Shown one piece after another: positions 1-11,549 of a stretch of DNA of 64,000 bases. The DNA lies in contig OX465599.1 of assembly GCA_950022295.1 (NCBI GenBank), positions 289,499,501-289,563,500 on the forward strand, read 5' to 3'. Every line of letters starts with the position of its first letter. Position 1 is the stretch's first letter. A model generated the notes under the pieces. The model had not been told where the DNA came from, searched no databases, and saw nothing but the letters and a program-made list of their open reading frames with translations. This DNA is from Bromus sterilis. Its lineage: Eukaryota > Streptophyta > Magnoliopsida > Poales > Poaceae. The position numbers and the translations under genes were made by a program.

Positions 1-2321
1 TCAAGCGCTCAAGCTTGGGGATAGCCCCATGGATCCCCATTAAATATTCAAGGAGACTCAAGAGTCTAAGATTGGGGATGCCCCCGTGCATCCCCTTCTC
101 CATCAACAATCATCAGTTCGTCCTTCGTCTCACTATATTTTTATCACTTCATGTGTTATGTGCTATGCTTGGAGCGTCTCGCTCTTTGGTTTTGTTTTTA
201 GTTTTCTTTAGCTTTGCTTGCTGTTCATAACAAGTTAGATCCCTTCTTGCTTTGTGTGGGAGAGAAACACGCTCCACTTTCAAAATCTAGAACACATCAT
301 AGGATTCTTCATGCCTATCTTTTTGCTGTTGTGTGTTCTTTATCTTTTCCTAGCTACTGCCATGTTTAGTCTTAGTATTAGTTTGTCTTTAGAAAGAGCC
401 TTGTCTTTTATTTAGTTTGTTGCTGGAATTCTTTTTAGTTTTCATGTTTATCTTGTTAAAGAGAATTGGTTTTTGCACTGAGTTATGTCCTGTTTTGAGA
501 AGTAGGTACTTAAGGTTGCTATTCAATTTTAGTAGTAGCTTGCAATAGTTTTGAGGTATTGCCATGAGTAATGTTTGAACTTTTGGTGTCAAGAGCTCTT
601 GCCTATTAGTGATAGGTGTCGTATTTTGGGAAATCCGTGTTTATTTATAAAACCTACAAAACTAGTTGAGAACTCTAGCTACTAGATGGATCACTACTCT
701 TTTGAGGGGTCGAATATTAGAGTACACTCACGTACCATGAGTCGAGGATGCGCAAGGATAACCAAACCCCCATACACTCCTCGGGGTACTTGTCTCTTTG
801 TGAACCTCCTCATTAGATTGAGAGTTACCGATAATAAGTGCATGAGTTCTTCGGACTAATGTAAGTATTGAGAGTTGACACTTCCACCTTCCCATATTTT
901 GCTAGCCTTTCACGTGCCGTGCATTGCCTTCTTCTCACTCCGAGAGTTGGTGTCCACCTTCGCCGGTACATCCAAACCCTTGGCATGATACGCTCTGTCA
1001 TCATAAGCCTCCTTATATCTTTCCTCAAAACAACCACCATACCTACCTATAAAAGCATTTCCATAGCCTTTCCGAGTTACATTGCCATGCAACTTCCACA
1101 TCTTCATGACTTGATCTTCATGTCATACATGTTCCTGCTACACTGGCAGCGTCATACATTGCATACATCATGCTAGTTACATATTCTTTATGATTTTGAG
1201 TACCTTGTAAAGTGTGAAAGATTTCCTCTACCTTCTTGTAAAATAGAGTGTTGCCCTTAAGTGAGGAAAATATCCCAAAGTGGACACATTAAAAGATCCC
1301 AAAGAGGACAAATGAGAGTTGAATAGAAAGAGCCATTGAGGCCACAAAAAATACAAAAAAATAGAAAAAAGAGAAAAATAAATAAAAAGAGAGAAAGGGG
1401 CAACACTACTATCCTTTTGAGAGATCCACACTAGTAATCCCTTTATATCGTTGTACTCCATAGAGATGATCTTTTTACATATAGTTTGGAGAGCTTCCTA
1501 GCTCGTATGTACACCCGCTGCATGGCAATCCCTACTCCTCACATCATATCTATCATTTGGCATCTCTTGCCTATGATTGTCCTCATTGATGTGAGCCTTT
1601 CTCATCCTTTTTGTCTTCCTCCTCCACCATATTCTCTCTTTGCCATCCTAAGTGTCAACTCTCGTGCTTACGCTCATCCATTGCATGAGTGCTCAAAATA
1701 TCGAAAAGGACTGGATCAAATTGACTTGTACCTGGCTAGTGGTCTGGGGACGAGTCAAGATAAGATTCCAAAGAATACCAAGTGTGACACTTTAGTAGAT
1801 TGAGTTCTCAACAAAAATACTTTTTTCTCGTATTCCCTATCCCCTTTCTTGCACGCAAACACCATTTGGAGACATTCGAGTCACGGACAGCGAGAGCTCT
1901 TGCACCTAATGTTCTATTGTTACTTGTTTCAATGCTAATATAGACTATTGCATGTTATGACTTGAATTGAATCTCTAACCTTGATTGCTTTACTTTTCAA
2001 AGTTCTTTTATGGTGTAAGGCCCGATATGCGGTACTGTTCCAGATCTAGATGTTTCCATCCAGATCCGGGGACGAAGCACATATCGGTCCCACCGCGACA
2101 TATGACATAGCCATATGCCCCGGATTTCCAACATGATATCACAACATTACAGATACAAGGATACAAAATCTCATACAATCGACATACAACTGCCTTAAAT
2201 ACAATACAACAGCGGAAGATACATGTCTGAGTACAGACTACAATCAAATGCTTACTGGCAAAGAGAAAACATCGATCCCCATAACCACACGGGTCCAGGC
2301 CCTCCGCCGGGATCCGTCTAA

Positions 2322-4987
2322 CTAGTCGTCGTCGAGTCTCCACGTGAAACGTCGATCACCGTACCAGTTGTCGAGCGGAACCCTGAAAAGAGTTTGGGGC
2401 TAGTATCATGAGTACAGAGGTACTCAGCATCCAACTGTAGTGGTCATCTGACCCAGCAAGGACTTCATCACTCGTCATTCTAGGACAACTAGTAGTTTAC
2501 GGTAAGGAAGGGTTAAGTGGTGAGGTTGCTGCCGCACTAGCATTTATGAAGTGGCTAACGATCTAGAGAGTAAGATAAGAAGCCAAGCATTCGATGAGGA
2601 ATCGCCTCCAACAAGTCTTGCTATCAACTACTTATGCAAACATAACACCTATCCTGTCCTTGTCCTCCTCTTCGCATCCCGACGAAGAAGAAGCAGTCAA
2701 GGCACACACACACGTTGATCAAGTTATTTTAAGATTATCTCAGTTGTTGTTGTCTATGAACAAGGAGTAGGTCTCAAGTCGTCCATAACCGTGGACACGG
2801 CTTCTCGAAAATATTTAACCCTGCAGGGGTGTACCAACTGCCCATTACGAGGCTCCGCATGCACGTCCATCACTCTCAGTTGCTACCCATCACAGGAAAC
2901 CATTTTATGATTTAGTTCCAAGAGATCCGAAACGACAAGTCCCTCTAACTAACAACGAACAAATCCGGGTGGCCCCCGGTGAGTCGACATCCATCTCAGG
3001 AGCCGGCCGCTCTCTCGATCTGGTCTCTACCGTCTGTCTCGGGTTTGGATAGCCGGTTAATCACACATGGGAAACCGGGTCCTCAGCCGGACAAAGTGGG
3101 CCAGCAAGGGAACTAAGTCCTCACTAGTCCGGGTTGTTTTAAAGGATGCCTGCCAGGAGCTACCCGACAAGCATATATGCATGGTTTTCAAATGGTAAAT
3201 CAGCTTGGGCCACCTCTAGAAATGTTTGAAGCTAGATAGGTAAGAAAAAGGGGACCCCATAAAATCCCACCTGCAGTTAGGCACGCTCAGTCTTAAAACC
3301 AATACCCGGAACTCGGATCCTAAGTGACTCGAATGGAACAAAGCGTCGGGGCGGGATTGCCTAGACCTTCCATCCTTCGTCGAATATAGTCAACATTAAT
3401 AATAATCATATCATCAACAATAATATAATAATAAGGTGATATCCCAAACCCAGGAGTAACAGGGTAACATGGTAGCATCCTAAGCATGCATACTAAGAAG
3501 GGGCTGAGCAACGAGCAATAGTAACATAGCAGTACAAGGTTTGCTGGGAAGGGACATGGCTGTATCGGTTTGAAAGAGGCTGTAAACATGTGGTAGGATC
3601 AAACATCGAACCTAATCTATACTAGCATGCAAACCGCTGGTTCAAATAGAATGGATCATAAGTAATGTATAGTCCTTGCCTGTTGATAATTCGGGTTCCG
3701 AAGGTGTAGTCGATCGCACGATCGCATCGTCTCCGAGAGGTATCCGCGGGAGCACACAAGAAGTAAACACTGGAAAGAAATCAACGGTGCACCACTATTA
3801 CTACGGAGCAACACAAGATCAGGAAAACAACACAAGGCACGGCAACGCGATACGGATCTATCGTCGAGAACGGTTACTAACAATTTAAGTGGAGTACTCG
3901 TCACACACGACGATACCGCACATTTACGGTGGTTCAAGTTTCTTAGCTACAGGTGATCAACCAACGGTTATTAACATGGCAACTCAAGCAAGCATGGCAT
4001 AGCACACAAACATGGCAAGAGGTGAAGTACAATGTAAACTATCTATGCTAATCAATTTAAGTGAGGCACAACCTAAACATGGCATAACACTAAGTGCCGC
4101 ACGATGATTAAAACATTTGGTACTGTTCTGTCCTAAACCATATTTTAGGTTGGTTAACAACAGCAAGCAATAGCATAAACACAAAGTACACGAAAAACTA
4201 ATCAAGTTACATATAAAGAACACTCCAAACGGAGTTACGGTTAAAAAGATACAACCAAAACAAGTTACGCACACATGCTGTATAAACAGGGGTAAATATA
4301 TATGAAAAAGTGCAGCAACATGACATAGAAATACATGGGATGAAAGTAGACATGATGTTTAACAATATGCAATTGGAATCACTCAAATCCAATAAACGGT
4401 CGCGACACACTCGTCGACGGAAGTTGCAACAAAATAATAACAGCAGCACATGATAACAAAAAGTAGCAGTTTAACGGCCTGATGCCCTGTTTAGCACATA
4501 ATTACACAATCAAGATGAGATCAACTGGAAATGCTCACAAAAGATGAATTAAAGTACACGCAATTCTGAGCAACTTTTTTTTTGGGGGCACGTTCATCGG
4601 AGCTACCGTTTAACGGGAAATCGCATCGCGAAACGGAAATAGCAGCAGTTTTATCAGCACTTAGCAAAAATAACAGAGATCCCAGGAAAAAAAATAAAAG
4701 GGCCACGGGCTGGCTCACCCAGTGGGCTCGGCCCACTGGCCGTGGCTGGCTTGACCTTGGCGCCTGGGCCTGGCTTGGGCTGGGGGCTGTGGTGGCCTGG
4801 GCTGGGCCGGCCCAGCTGGCCATCCACGCATGGAGAGGGGGGCGCTGGAGCTCGGGCACCTCCCGAGCGGCTGGCGGCGGCGGCCGATGCCGGCTCCAGC
4901 GAAGGTGGACGGGCGAGGTGGCGGCGCTAGGAGGCCGGCATGCCGTCGCGGCTCGGGATCCAGCCGGATCCAGCCAGTGGGGCGCAA
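2322..4987 (-). CDS. Putative spliced ORF inside LTR H (divergent version)
   Basis: On the sense strand of the LTR a GC-rich ORF runs into a GTGAGC donor (exon end near 4719). A later segment ends at CAACAG followed by GCAAGG (exon end near 3680), which fits a GC-AG donor. A terminal exon follows the acceptor CTTTTCAG (start 2382) and ends in three aspartates and TAG (2322-2324). The acidic end and the LD motif recall the terminal exons in LTR fragment I and in LTRs B, C and G. The phase at the last junction is 2 here but 1 in the others, and the frame of the middle exon is not settled. I do not recognise a function. The unit may be an untranslated leader with introns. Confidence 0.25.
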
Positions 4988-5412
4988 CCCGAGACGAAGG
5001 GCGGCGGAGAGCTCCTAGCCAGAGGAGGCCATGTCCATGGCGCGGTTCCTGCGGGAGAGAGAGAAGTTAGAGAGAGGGAGGAGGGGGAAGGAGAGGAGAG
5101 GGGAAGGGAGAGGAGAAGGAAGGAGAGGCCGGCGGGAGGAGGGGAGCCGGGGCTCGCCGGCGGTGGCCTTCGTCCGGCTGCGGGCGGCTGTGGGTCTCCA
5201 TGGGCTGGAGATGGCAGGAGGAGAGAGGAGAGGCCAGGGGGCGACGTGGCACGTTTTTGGCCGTCAGATCAGCCGATCTGACGGTCCAGATCCATTGGGC
5301 TGGATCCAGATCTGGAAGGCTAGGTTTTTCTGCGAAAATTGGGGTATTTGGGGCCAGATCTGGGGCTGGTGGCTGCCTAGGGAAACCCTAGGTGGGTGGG
5401 AGTGTGGTGGTC

Positions 5413-5420
5413 TTTATATA
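5413..5420 (-). promoter_or_regulatory. TATA box of LTR H
   Basis: TATATAAA on the minus strand, about 470 bp inside the LTR from its minus-strand start, just upstream of the GC-rich segment. This is the only good TATA box near the U3-R boundary. Confidence 0.6.
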
Positions 5421-5958
5421 GCCCCGGTGGCTGGCAGTTTGCAAAAACATCTCCGGTTTTTATCTCGCGCGCACGGTGCTCACGTTTTTGACTGCCGGGG
5501 GTCCGCAGTACCTCCGATTCGGGTAAAACTTCGAACTGCGCGATCAGCGCGTCGAGCCGGAGGCATTCACCTCGCGCTGGAACCGTTCCGAAAACACTTT
5601 CCGGCGCGCTATAAGAATATCCCGTTTAATTATTAAACGGGGTTTTTCGTTCTTTTGGCTATGGCTGGTCTCGTGCGGTTTTCGCGACGGTGATCGGGTG
5701 AAACCCGGTGTCGAAAAGGTCGAGTGTCAGGGTGGCAAGGGTCGGTCTCCGTCCGATACGAGAATAGGGGGAGAAAATTATTGCCGATCGATAAATCGGG
5801 GATGCAAACACCGCAAACAAATCAGGCAATCAATCAATTCACACCGAAAACAAAAATTTTAATTTGTGCAAAAACTGGGCTGTTACATATGGTTGCTAGC
5901 ATGTCACCACAGAAATTATGCTTGTTATCATTTACCTACTCGAGGACGAGCAGGAATT

Positions 5959-5972
5959 AAGCTTGGGGATGT
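5959..5972 (+). other. Polypurine tract of element E
   Basis: AAGCTTGGGGATGT lies directly before the LTR start TGATACG at 5973. This is the usual site where plus-strand DNA synthesis is primed. Confidence 0.75.
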
Positions 5973-7582
5973 TGATACGTCCAAAACGTATCTATAATTT
6001 CTGCTCGTTCCTGCATGTTTTGTGTGATATTGCTATGATCTAGATACACTTTCATACATTTTTTATCATAATTGGACTAACCTACTAACTCGGTGCACCC
6101 CAGTGCCAGTTCCTGTTTTCTGCTGTTTTTCGATTTCAGTTTTCCCCCATATAAAAAGTGCTAGAAAAATTTGGAAAAATTCAGATAAAAAATCAGCGTG
6201 ACGGAAGCTTCGAGAAAAGACCGGGAGGGGCCAGAGGGGGGCCAAGGGGGGCCAGGTGGCCACCTGGCGCGGCCCCACCCCTGGCCGCGCCAGGGGGGCG
6301 CTTGGGGCCTCTGGCCCACCTCTGGCTGCCCCATTTCGCCTATATATCCCCCGTCACGGGAAAACTCCAGAACAAGAACCCTATTCCACGAACTCGCCTC
6401 TGTTCCGCCGACACCGTGCTTACAAGATCGGGAGCACCAGAAGACCTCTTCCCGGCACCCTGCCGGAGGGAGGATTGACCTCCGGGAGTCTCCTCTCCAC
6501 CATGGATGCTCCCCGGATGTCCCGTGAGTAGTTCATCTTGGACCATGGGTCCGTGAGCAGTAGCTATGTGATGTTCTCCTCCCCTCTTTGATCTTCATTG
6601 TTTAGACCTCGTGAGCTGCCCTACATGATCGAGGCACCTTTGTAATATTTCTGCAATTGCTATGTTGAGTTTGATCGGATCTGATGGATTATGAGATTAT
6701 GTTCAGATTGTGATAGAGTAATATATTTGGTTTTGATCTTTTATATTTTTGTTCCTAAGTAATTCTTGCATGTTCTCCGTTGCTGTTTATTGCTTTGGCC
6801 AAGTAGTAGGTAGTGACTCCAAGAGGGAGCGTTGTGCTAGATTGTGGGTTCATGCCTCCCTGATGACACGCTTGAGTGACAGAAACATGAGTCTAGGGGA
6901 TGTGCTGTTTCCACAAGGGGGAAAACAACAGTGCTTGTGACCGCAGTCATAAGGATTGTTTACTTTACGAAAAGTTCTTATATTGCAGTTGTCTGTTGCT
7001 TTGGGTTTACACTTTGGGAGGGCTCGCAACTTAATACCAGCGAGATGTTCTGGATAGATGGTGGATGATTAGTAGTAGATGCAGATGGATTTCGGTCTAC
7101 TTACCTTGGCGTACTGCCCGTGCTTTTGAACCTCTTCCTTTCTTTTGTAGCATAGTTAGCATTGCGGTGCGTTCATAATCCTGTGAATTGCCTTTCTGTA
7201 ATTTGTTTACCTCGCATAGCAGTTTTATCGTCTTTTGGGAGAGAGACATCACTAGCGAACATCACGTATGCCGGTCCATATCCTTATTACTGTTTCCAAA
7301 CTATCTTTATTTTTCTGCTTTTACTTGCTATCATTATCACTTGTGTTTTACCCTTTGTGATCAACAAGACCGGAGAGATTGACAACCTCTCTGAACTACG
7401 TTGGGAACAAAGTTATCTGTGTCTGTGTGCAGGTCCACGTCAGTCGCGCCACTGACACCTACTTATCATATCCGGAGTCCTACGGGAGACAAACCTTGGT
7501 ATCCTCACCGAGGGAAAGTCACTGCTAAACTGCATCACGCCTTCCACTTGGGGCTCACCAACGAAGGGCGGGAAGCCGGTAA
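5973..7582 (+). repeat. 3' LTR of element E
   Basis: Starts TGATACGTCC directly after the polypurine tract and runs about 1.6 kb to the junction with remnant F near 7582, where the sequence changes to minus-strand reverse-transcriptase coding. The right end is inferred from where F homology begins, probably at ...GGTAAGCA. It contains a hairpin and TATA module (6252-6347). No second LTR of E lies in the window, so its age cannot be estimated. Confidence 0.75.
6252..6347 (+). promoter_or_regulatory. Palindrome-hairpin-TATA module of LTR E
   Basis: A perfect 16-bp palindrome CCAGGTGGCCACCTGG (6252-6267) overlaps a stem-loop with 12-bp perfect arms, CCTGGCGCGGCC and GGCCGCGCCAGG (6263-6294, 8-nt loop). 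A TATATAT box follows at 6341-6347. The same order and similar spacing recur in both LTRs of A and, with changes, inside A at 15787-15903, which suggests a core promoter architecture. Confidence 0.6.
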
Positions 7583-7585
7583 GCA

Positions 7586-8589
7586 CACGTCCTTCATATT
7601 TGGGTTCAGCCGTCGTTGATGATCAACAACTGGCTTAGCATCGGGCTCGTGATTGATAGTGTGTTGGAAAATCGATGGACTAATCCCCTTAAGGTCATCA
7701 AGGGTATAGCCTAAGGCACCACGGTGTCTGCAAAGTGTCTCCAATAATCGCTCTTCTTCAAATCCTGAAAGGTTAGCATTGATAATAACATGATATATTT
7801 TATTTTCATCTAAATAAGTGTACTTGAGCGTATCGGGCAGTGGTTTGAGGTCAAACACCGGGTCTTCTTTCAGTTGTGCTAGGATTCCTAAAGGCTCAAC
7901 CGGAAGGTTGTGCTTCAGGATAGCAGTTTTTCTGGCGAATATTTCGTCTAACTCATTCCTCTCCTGCATATGCATATCATTCTCATGGTCTTCCATATAT
8001 TGCTGCAAAGGATCATTAGGAGGAATAGCAATAGAAGCAATATCTTCAATAATTTTATCATTACTAGGTAAATCAGTACCACGAGGTTTCTTGGAGAACT
8101 TAGAAAAGTTAAATTCATAAGGCTCACCATTGAATTCAATAGAAACTTTAACTTTTTTGCAATCTATTATAGCACCACAAGTGCTGAGGAAATGTCTACC
8201 AAAGATAATAGGGCAAAACTATCTTGTACTGAGCCAAGTACGAGAAAGTCGGTAGGATATTTTACCTTTCCGCATAGGACTTCAACATCTCTCACAATTC
8301 CAATGGGAGAGATAGTTTCTTTATTTTCTAGATAGATAGTAACATCAATCTCTTCAAGTTCACAGGGTGAAATCTCACCCATGATCTCCTAATAGAGTGA
8401 ATAAGGAATAGCGCTAGCACTTGATCCCAAATCGCATAACCTGTTATAATTGTGATCTCCTATTTTGACAGATACAACTGGTGTACCTGAAATTGGGCTC
8501 TTATTCTTGGCTGTGACAATGTTAGTTGAAACAACACAAAAATTAATAATGGAATCTGAAACATCATTAGTAACTAAATCTTTAACCAC
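7586..8589 (-). pseudogene. pol: Protease to RT start of element F, broken
   Basis: Successive frames give an aspartic protease with the active-site string CDLGSSASAIP near 8430, then a conserved linker (GEISPCELEEIDV, near 8380) and the segment leading into reverse transcriptase (LDDLKGISPSIFQHTIN, near 7680). The frame changes at about 8385 and 8150, so at least two frameshifts or stops interrupt it. The last residues before 7583 are read from the LTR of E, not from pol. Confidence 0.65.
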
Positions 8590-8940
8590 CGCAACTTCAG
8601 GATCGACCTTGATCAGGTCCTCATGTTCGTCAGTTCGTCTCCCACTTTATTTATTATGCCTGTAACAAAAGAGTTCTCTGTCATCCTTTTAGGAAAAGGG
8701 GGCTTTTCATAAAAACTGCAGGCAGAACAGGGTCAGCAACATTTATATCAACAGGTAATTCTTTAAAGGGTTTATGATACTGATCCTTCTTCTCTTTAGA
8801 AGAGACAATGTGAGAGGCAAAGTTCTTACATAAATCAATCATAAGCTGGGAATCAAGACCAATCTTAGAACAAAAGGTATTAAAATAATCGGTTTTCTCA
8901 TAGCTCTCAATGTAATCATGCTCATAATTTATAGCGGGTA

Positions 8941-9597
8941 TTAAAATAATCGGTTTTCACCTTTATCGATTTCCCATTCTTCGGTGTTCCTCTGGATCCT
9001 CTCAATGAAATCCCACTTCTCTTCAGCGCTTCTTGTTTGGAATACCCCGCTAGAGGAGGCATCCAACATCTCCTTATCCTGACGAGAAAGCCTCGCATAA
9101 AAATTGGTAAGTATAATATCTTTGGGGAGTTCATGAATGGGGCATTTGAACATTAGGGACTTCAGTCTCCCCCAAGATTGAACAATGCTCCCTCTGTCAC
9201 GAGACCAAAAGTTATAGATGTAGTTCATGTCTCGATGAATTTCATGAAGAGGATAAAACTTTGTATAAAAGAGAGACATAAGCTCTTCCAAATTAAGTAG
9301 ATGTGAGTTATCGAGAAGCTTATACCAATCTAAAGCTTTATCTATAAGTGATATGGAGAATAGTTTCTTCATGAAGAACTCCATTGACACACCTGCAAGC
9401 TTGAATAATGAACATAGTTGTGATAAATATAGCAAGTGTTCACCTGGATGTCTATCACCTGCATAACAATTAGCTAAGACATAATTCATAATACCAGATG
9501 ATATTTTATAAGGCACAATTACAGTAGGGGTACAAGTGACCACCATAGTTGTGGGGTGTTTCCCCATAAACAACGAACCAAGAGTAGAGCTGTCCAT
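8941..9597 (-). CDS. gag: Gag of element F (Athila type)
   Basis: The reading frame from an ATG at 9597 matches the gag of element A residue for residue over most of its length, including the MGKHP start, the CYAGDRHP-like turn, LFKLAGVS and the KFYPLHEIHRD stretch. This is the capsid-like retrotrans_gag region that packages element RNA in cytoplasmic particles. The frame remains open through 8941, about 218 codons. The in-frame ATG at 9678 would add a hydrophobic leader; the matching start in A (35980) favours 9597. No zinc knuckle is visible in the open part. Confidence 0.7.
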   Translation of the reverse strand: MDSSTLGSLFMGKHPTTMVVTCTPTVIVPYKISSGIMNYVLANCYAGDRHPGEHLLYLSQLCSLFKLAGVSMEFFMKKLFSISLIDKALDWYKLLDNSHLLNLEELMSLFYTKFYPLHEIHRDMNYIYNFWSRDRGSIVQSWGRLKSLMFKCPIHELPKDIILTNFYARLSRQDKEMLDASSSGVFQTRSAEEKWDFIERIQRNTEEWEIDKGENRLF

Positions 9598-9674
9598 AAT
9601 GACAAAGATCAGCAACAGCAAAATAAAAACAAAAATATAAAGAACTTCCTTACCAGCTTCACTTACTAATAGCT

Positions 9675-10604
9675 TCATCCGTGTGTAATTTTAATACATT
9701 TATATTACGATCATCTACGAATTGTCGTATGAGATGATAACGCATTTCTATGTGCTTGGATTTCTGGTGATGCCTTGGCTCCCTGGCCTATGCGATGGCA
9801 CAACTATTATCACAATAGAGGTCCAACGGGTTTGCCGAGTCTGCAACCACACCAAGGAGGGTAATGAAATCCCTTATCCAAACACCTTCCTTTGAAGCTT
9901 CAGAAGCTGCAAGGTACTCGGCCTCTGTTGTAGAATCAGCTACCGTCTCTTGCTTGGAACTCGTCCAGCTAACTGCACCTCCGTTCAGAATGAACACATA
10001 ACCAGATTGCGAACGAAAGTCATCCCTCTCGGTTTGGAAACTAGCATCGGTGTAACCCTTTACAGCGAGCTCATCCTCACCTCCATAAACTAGGAACATA
10101 TCCTTAGTCCTTCTCAGGTACTTTTGGATGCTCTTAACTGTTGTCCACTGGCTCTCGCCTGGATTAGCCTGGTGTCTGATCGTAGTGCTTAGAGCATAGG
10201 AAACATCTAGACGAGTACATACCATAGCATACATGATAGACCCGATGAACGAAGCATACGGAATATTATTCATGCGTCTTTGCTCATCAGGATTTGATGG
10301 ACCCTGAGTCTTGCTTAGATGAATGCCATGTGATGAAGGCAAGAACCCTTTCTTAGCCTCATGCATGTTGAACCTTTTCAACACCTTGTCAATATATGTA
10401 CTCTTGCTTAATCCAATAATCCTCCTTGATCTATCTCTATAGATCTTGATTCCCAAAATGTAAGCTGCTTCTCCCAAGTCCTTCATTGCAAAACTATTTT
10501 TCAATGAGTCCTTGACAGCTTCAAGCATTGGAATGTCATTCCCAATTAGTAATATGTTATCCACATATAAGATAAGAAATACGATTGAGCTCCCACTAAA
10601 CTTC
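9675..10604 (-). pseudogene. pol: Copia RT C-terminus and RNase H (element D)
   Basis: The frame covers the second half of reverse transcriptase, with the catalytic loop YVDN where copia elements have YVDD (near 10560), the GIKIYRD and TRLDVSYAL stretches, and RNase H with the DASF, TEAEY and CDNS motifs. A TAG in place of a codon after the AIA string near 9790 stops the ORF, and the same frame then reads on through HQKSKHIEMRYH to HTDEAI near 9680. The change of the second catalytic Asp to Asn and the stop make it inactive. The N-terminal side joins 11550-12024 across the MULE. Confidence 0.8.
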
Positions 10605-11549
10605 AAGCAATTTAAGAAAATGCCACAACTTTCCTTGTTGTTTGACCTAATAGCACACCTTTGTTTTAATTAGATTAAATAGCCCATATTTCGTTGTAGC
10701 TCAATAAAATACACCAGATTGGTTTTTTTTCTCCTATTTCATGTCCAAAACCACATTAGGACGAATTTACCCTTGATGGATTCTTTTGTGTTCTGCTTGA
10801 TCCAAGCATTGCAGTTTGTTACTCATATGAAACAAATCAACACGCGAGACACATAGAAGAGATAGTGTGCCGCCACCTTGCCATATCTCCTCCCGGTGCC
10901 GCCGCCTTGCCGTGTCTCCTCCTAGCAAGCCGGCTCCTCGCGTGACTCGTCCTCTGGATTCAATACCGTGAGAAGCACGTTGTAATAGTAATCGTGAAGC
11001 CTACACACTAGCTATCCTCCACCATAATCTTTATGATCTAGGGTTCATGAGTACACATGTGACATGTCAGATCAATCAAATATAGAGAAATAGAGAGAGA
11101 GAGAAGCAATGTTGGAAAATTGGGAACACACAGAGAGCACGCACTGCGCAAGGCAAAGGCTCGCCGAGGACACGACAACGTCCGTCAGGAGGCTCAGCGC
11201 GCTAGGCGGAGGCTCGCTGGGGAGACCGCAGCGCCGGGCAGGAGGAACAACTTTGCAACACCGTCCGGAAGGAGACACGGCGAGGCGGCAGTGCAGTTCT
11301 TCGTCCCTGTATTCTATGGAAATCTGGACGTGATCACGTTCCGTATTTCTATCGACTAGAATCCATCAGGGGTAAATTCGTCTTAATAATTGTGACATGT
11401 GATCTTGGACATGAAATAGGAGAAAAAAATCTAATCTGGTGTATTTTATCTAGCTAAAATGAAAGGTGTGCTATTTAGTCTAATTGAAACAAAGGTGTGC
11501 TATTAGATCAAACAACCAGAAAAGTTGTGGCATTTTCTCAAATTTGTCC
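10605..11549. mobile_element. Mutator-like element, 945 bp, 9-bp TSD
   Basis: Perfect 9-bp direct repeats CTAAACTTC flank it (10596-10604 and 11550-11558). The ends are long imperfect inverted repeats of roughly 180-200 bp: both inner-facing ends read through GAGAAAATGCCACAAC or close to it, then ...CTAATAGCACACC. Long TIRs and a 9-bp TSD fit the MULE superfamily. The insertion splits the copia reverse transcriptase of D, and removing it with one TSD restores the frame. There is no transposase ORF, so it is non-autonomous. The core (about 10850-11330) is GC-rich, unlike the AT-rich TIRs, and may be captured DNA. Confidence 0.88.

Larger units (their letters stand above)
2014..5887 (-). mobile_element. 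Element H: solo LTR (3,874 bp) with TSD TATGG
   Basis: The segment begins TGTAAGGCCC and ends GGCTGTTACA on the plus strand, so it reads TGTAACAGCC...CCTTACA on minus. It is flanked by the perfect 5-bp direct repeat TATGG (2009-2013 and 5888-5892). No gag-pol, primer site or second LTR is attached, so it is a solo LTR left by recombination between LTRs. The minus orientation is supported by a TATA box (5413-5420) about 470 bp from the start, followed by a GC- and GA-rich stretch. R and U5 are unusually long, about 3.4 kb. Internal layout (GTGAGC donor, GC-type donor, TTTTCAG acceptor) resembles the LTRs of B, C and G, so a Tekay-like chromovirus origin is likely but unproven. Confidence 0.88.
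1..7582 (+). mobile_element. Element E: 3' part of an Athila-type Ty3/gypsy retrotransposon
   Basis: Positions 1-2013 and 5893-5972 hold the untranslated 3' end of an LTR retrotransposon on the plus strand. A polypurine tract follows, then a full-looking LTR from 5973. No long ORF lies in 1-2013; the short ORFs there match no retroelement domain, and an A-rich stretch is at 1345-1400. The plus orientation follows from the order polypurine tract then LTR. The LTR start TGATACGTCC and its hairpin-TATA module match element A, whose integrase and tRNA-Asp primer site are Athila-like, so E is placed in that lineage by inference. Its right end abuts a minus-strand gag-pol remnant (F), as expected if E inserted into F in the opposite direction. 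Its 5' part lies outside the window. Solo LTR H interrupts it. Confidence 0.75.
7583..9671 (-). mobile_element. Element F: truncated Athila-type retrotransposon
   Basis: A minus-strand remnant closely related to element A. It carries gag (to 9597), protease, a linker and the first part of reverse transcriptase, which breaks off at about 7583 where the oppositely oriented LTR of E begins. At its 5' side the match to A's leader continues to about 9671, within some 20 bp of where A has its primer site, then switches to Ty1/copia sequence. F therefore has no LTR or primer site of its own here. Confidence 0.75.

Noticed and set aside
1..2013. Host gene or pseudogene at the left edge
   Set aside because: Short frames only, and the stretch leads without a break into the polypurine tract and LTR of element E once solo LTR H is removed.
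4582..5636. Several overlapping ORFs of 60-200 codons on both strands in LTR H
   Set aside because: GC- and GA-rich low-complexity sequence opens all frames; only the minus-strand frame ending at the GTGAGC donor was kept, at low confidence.
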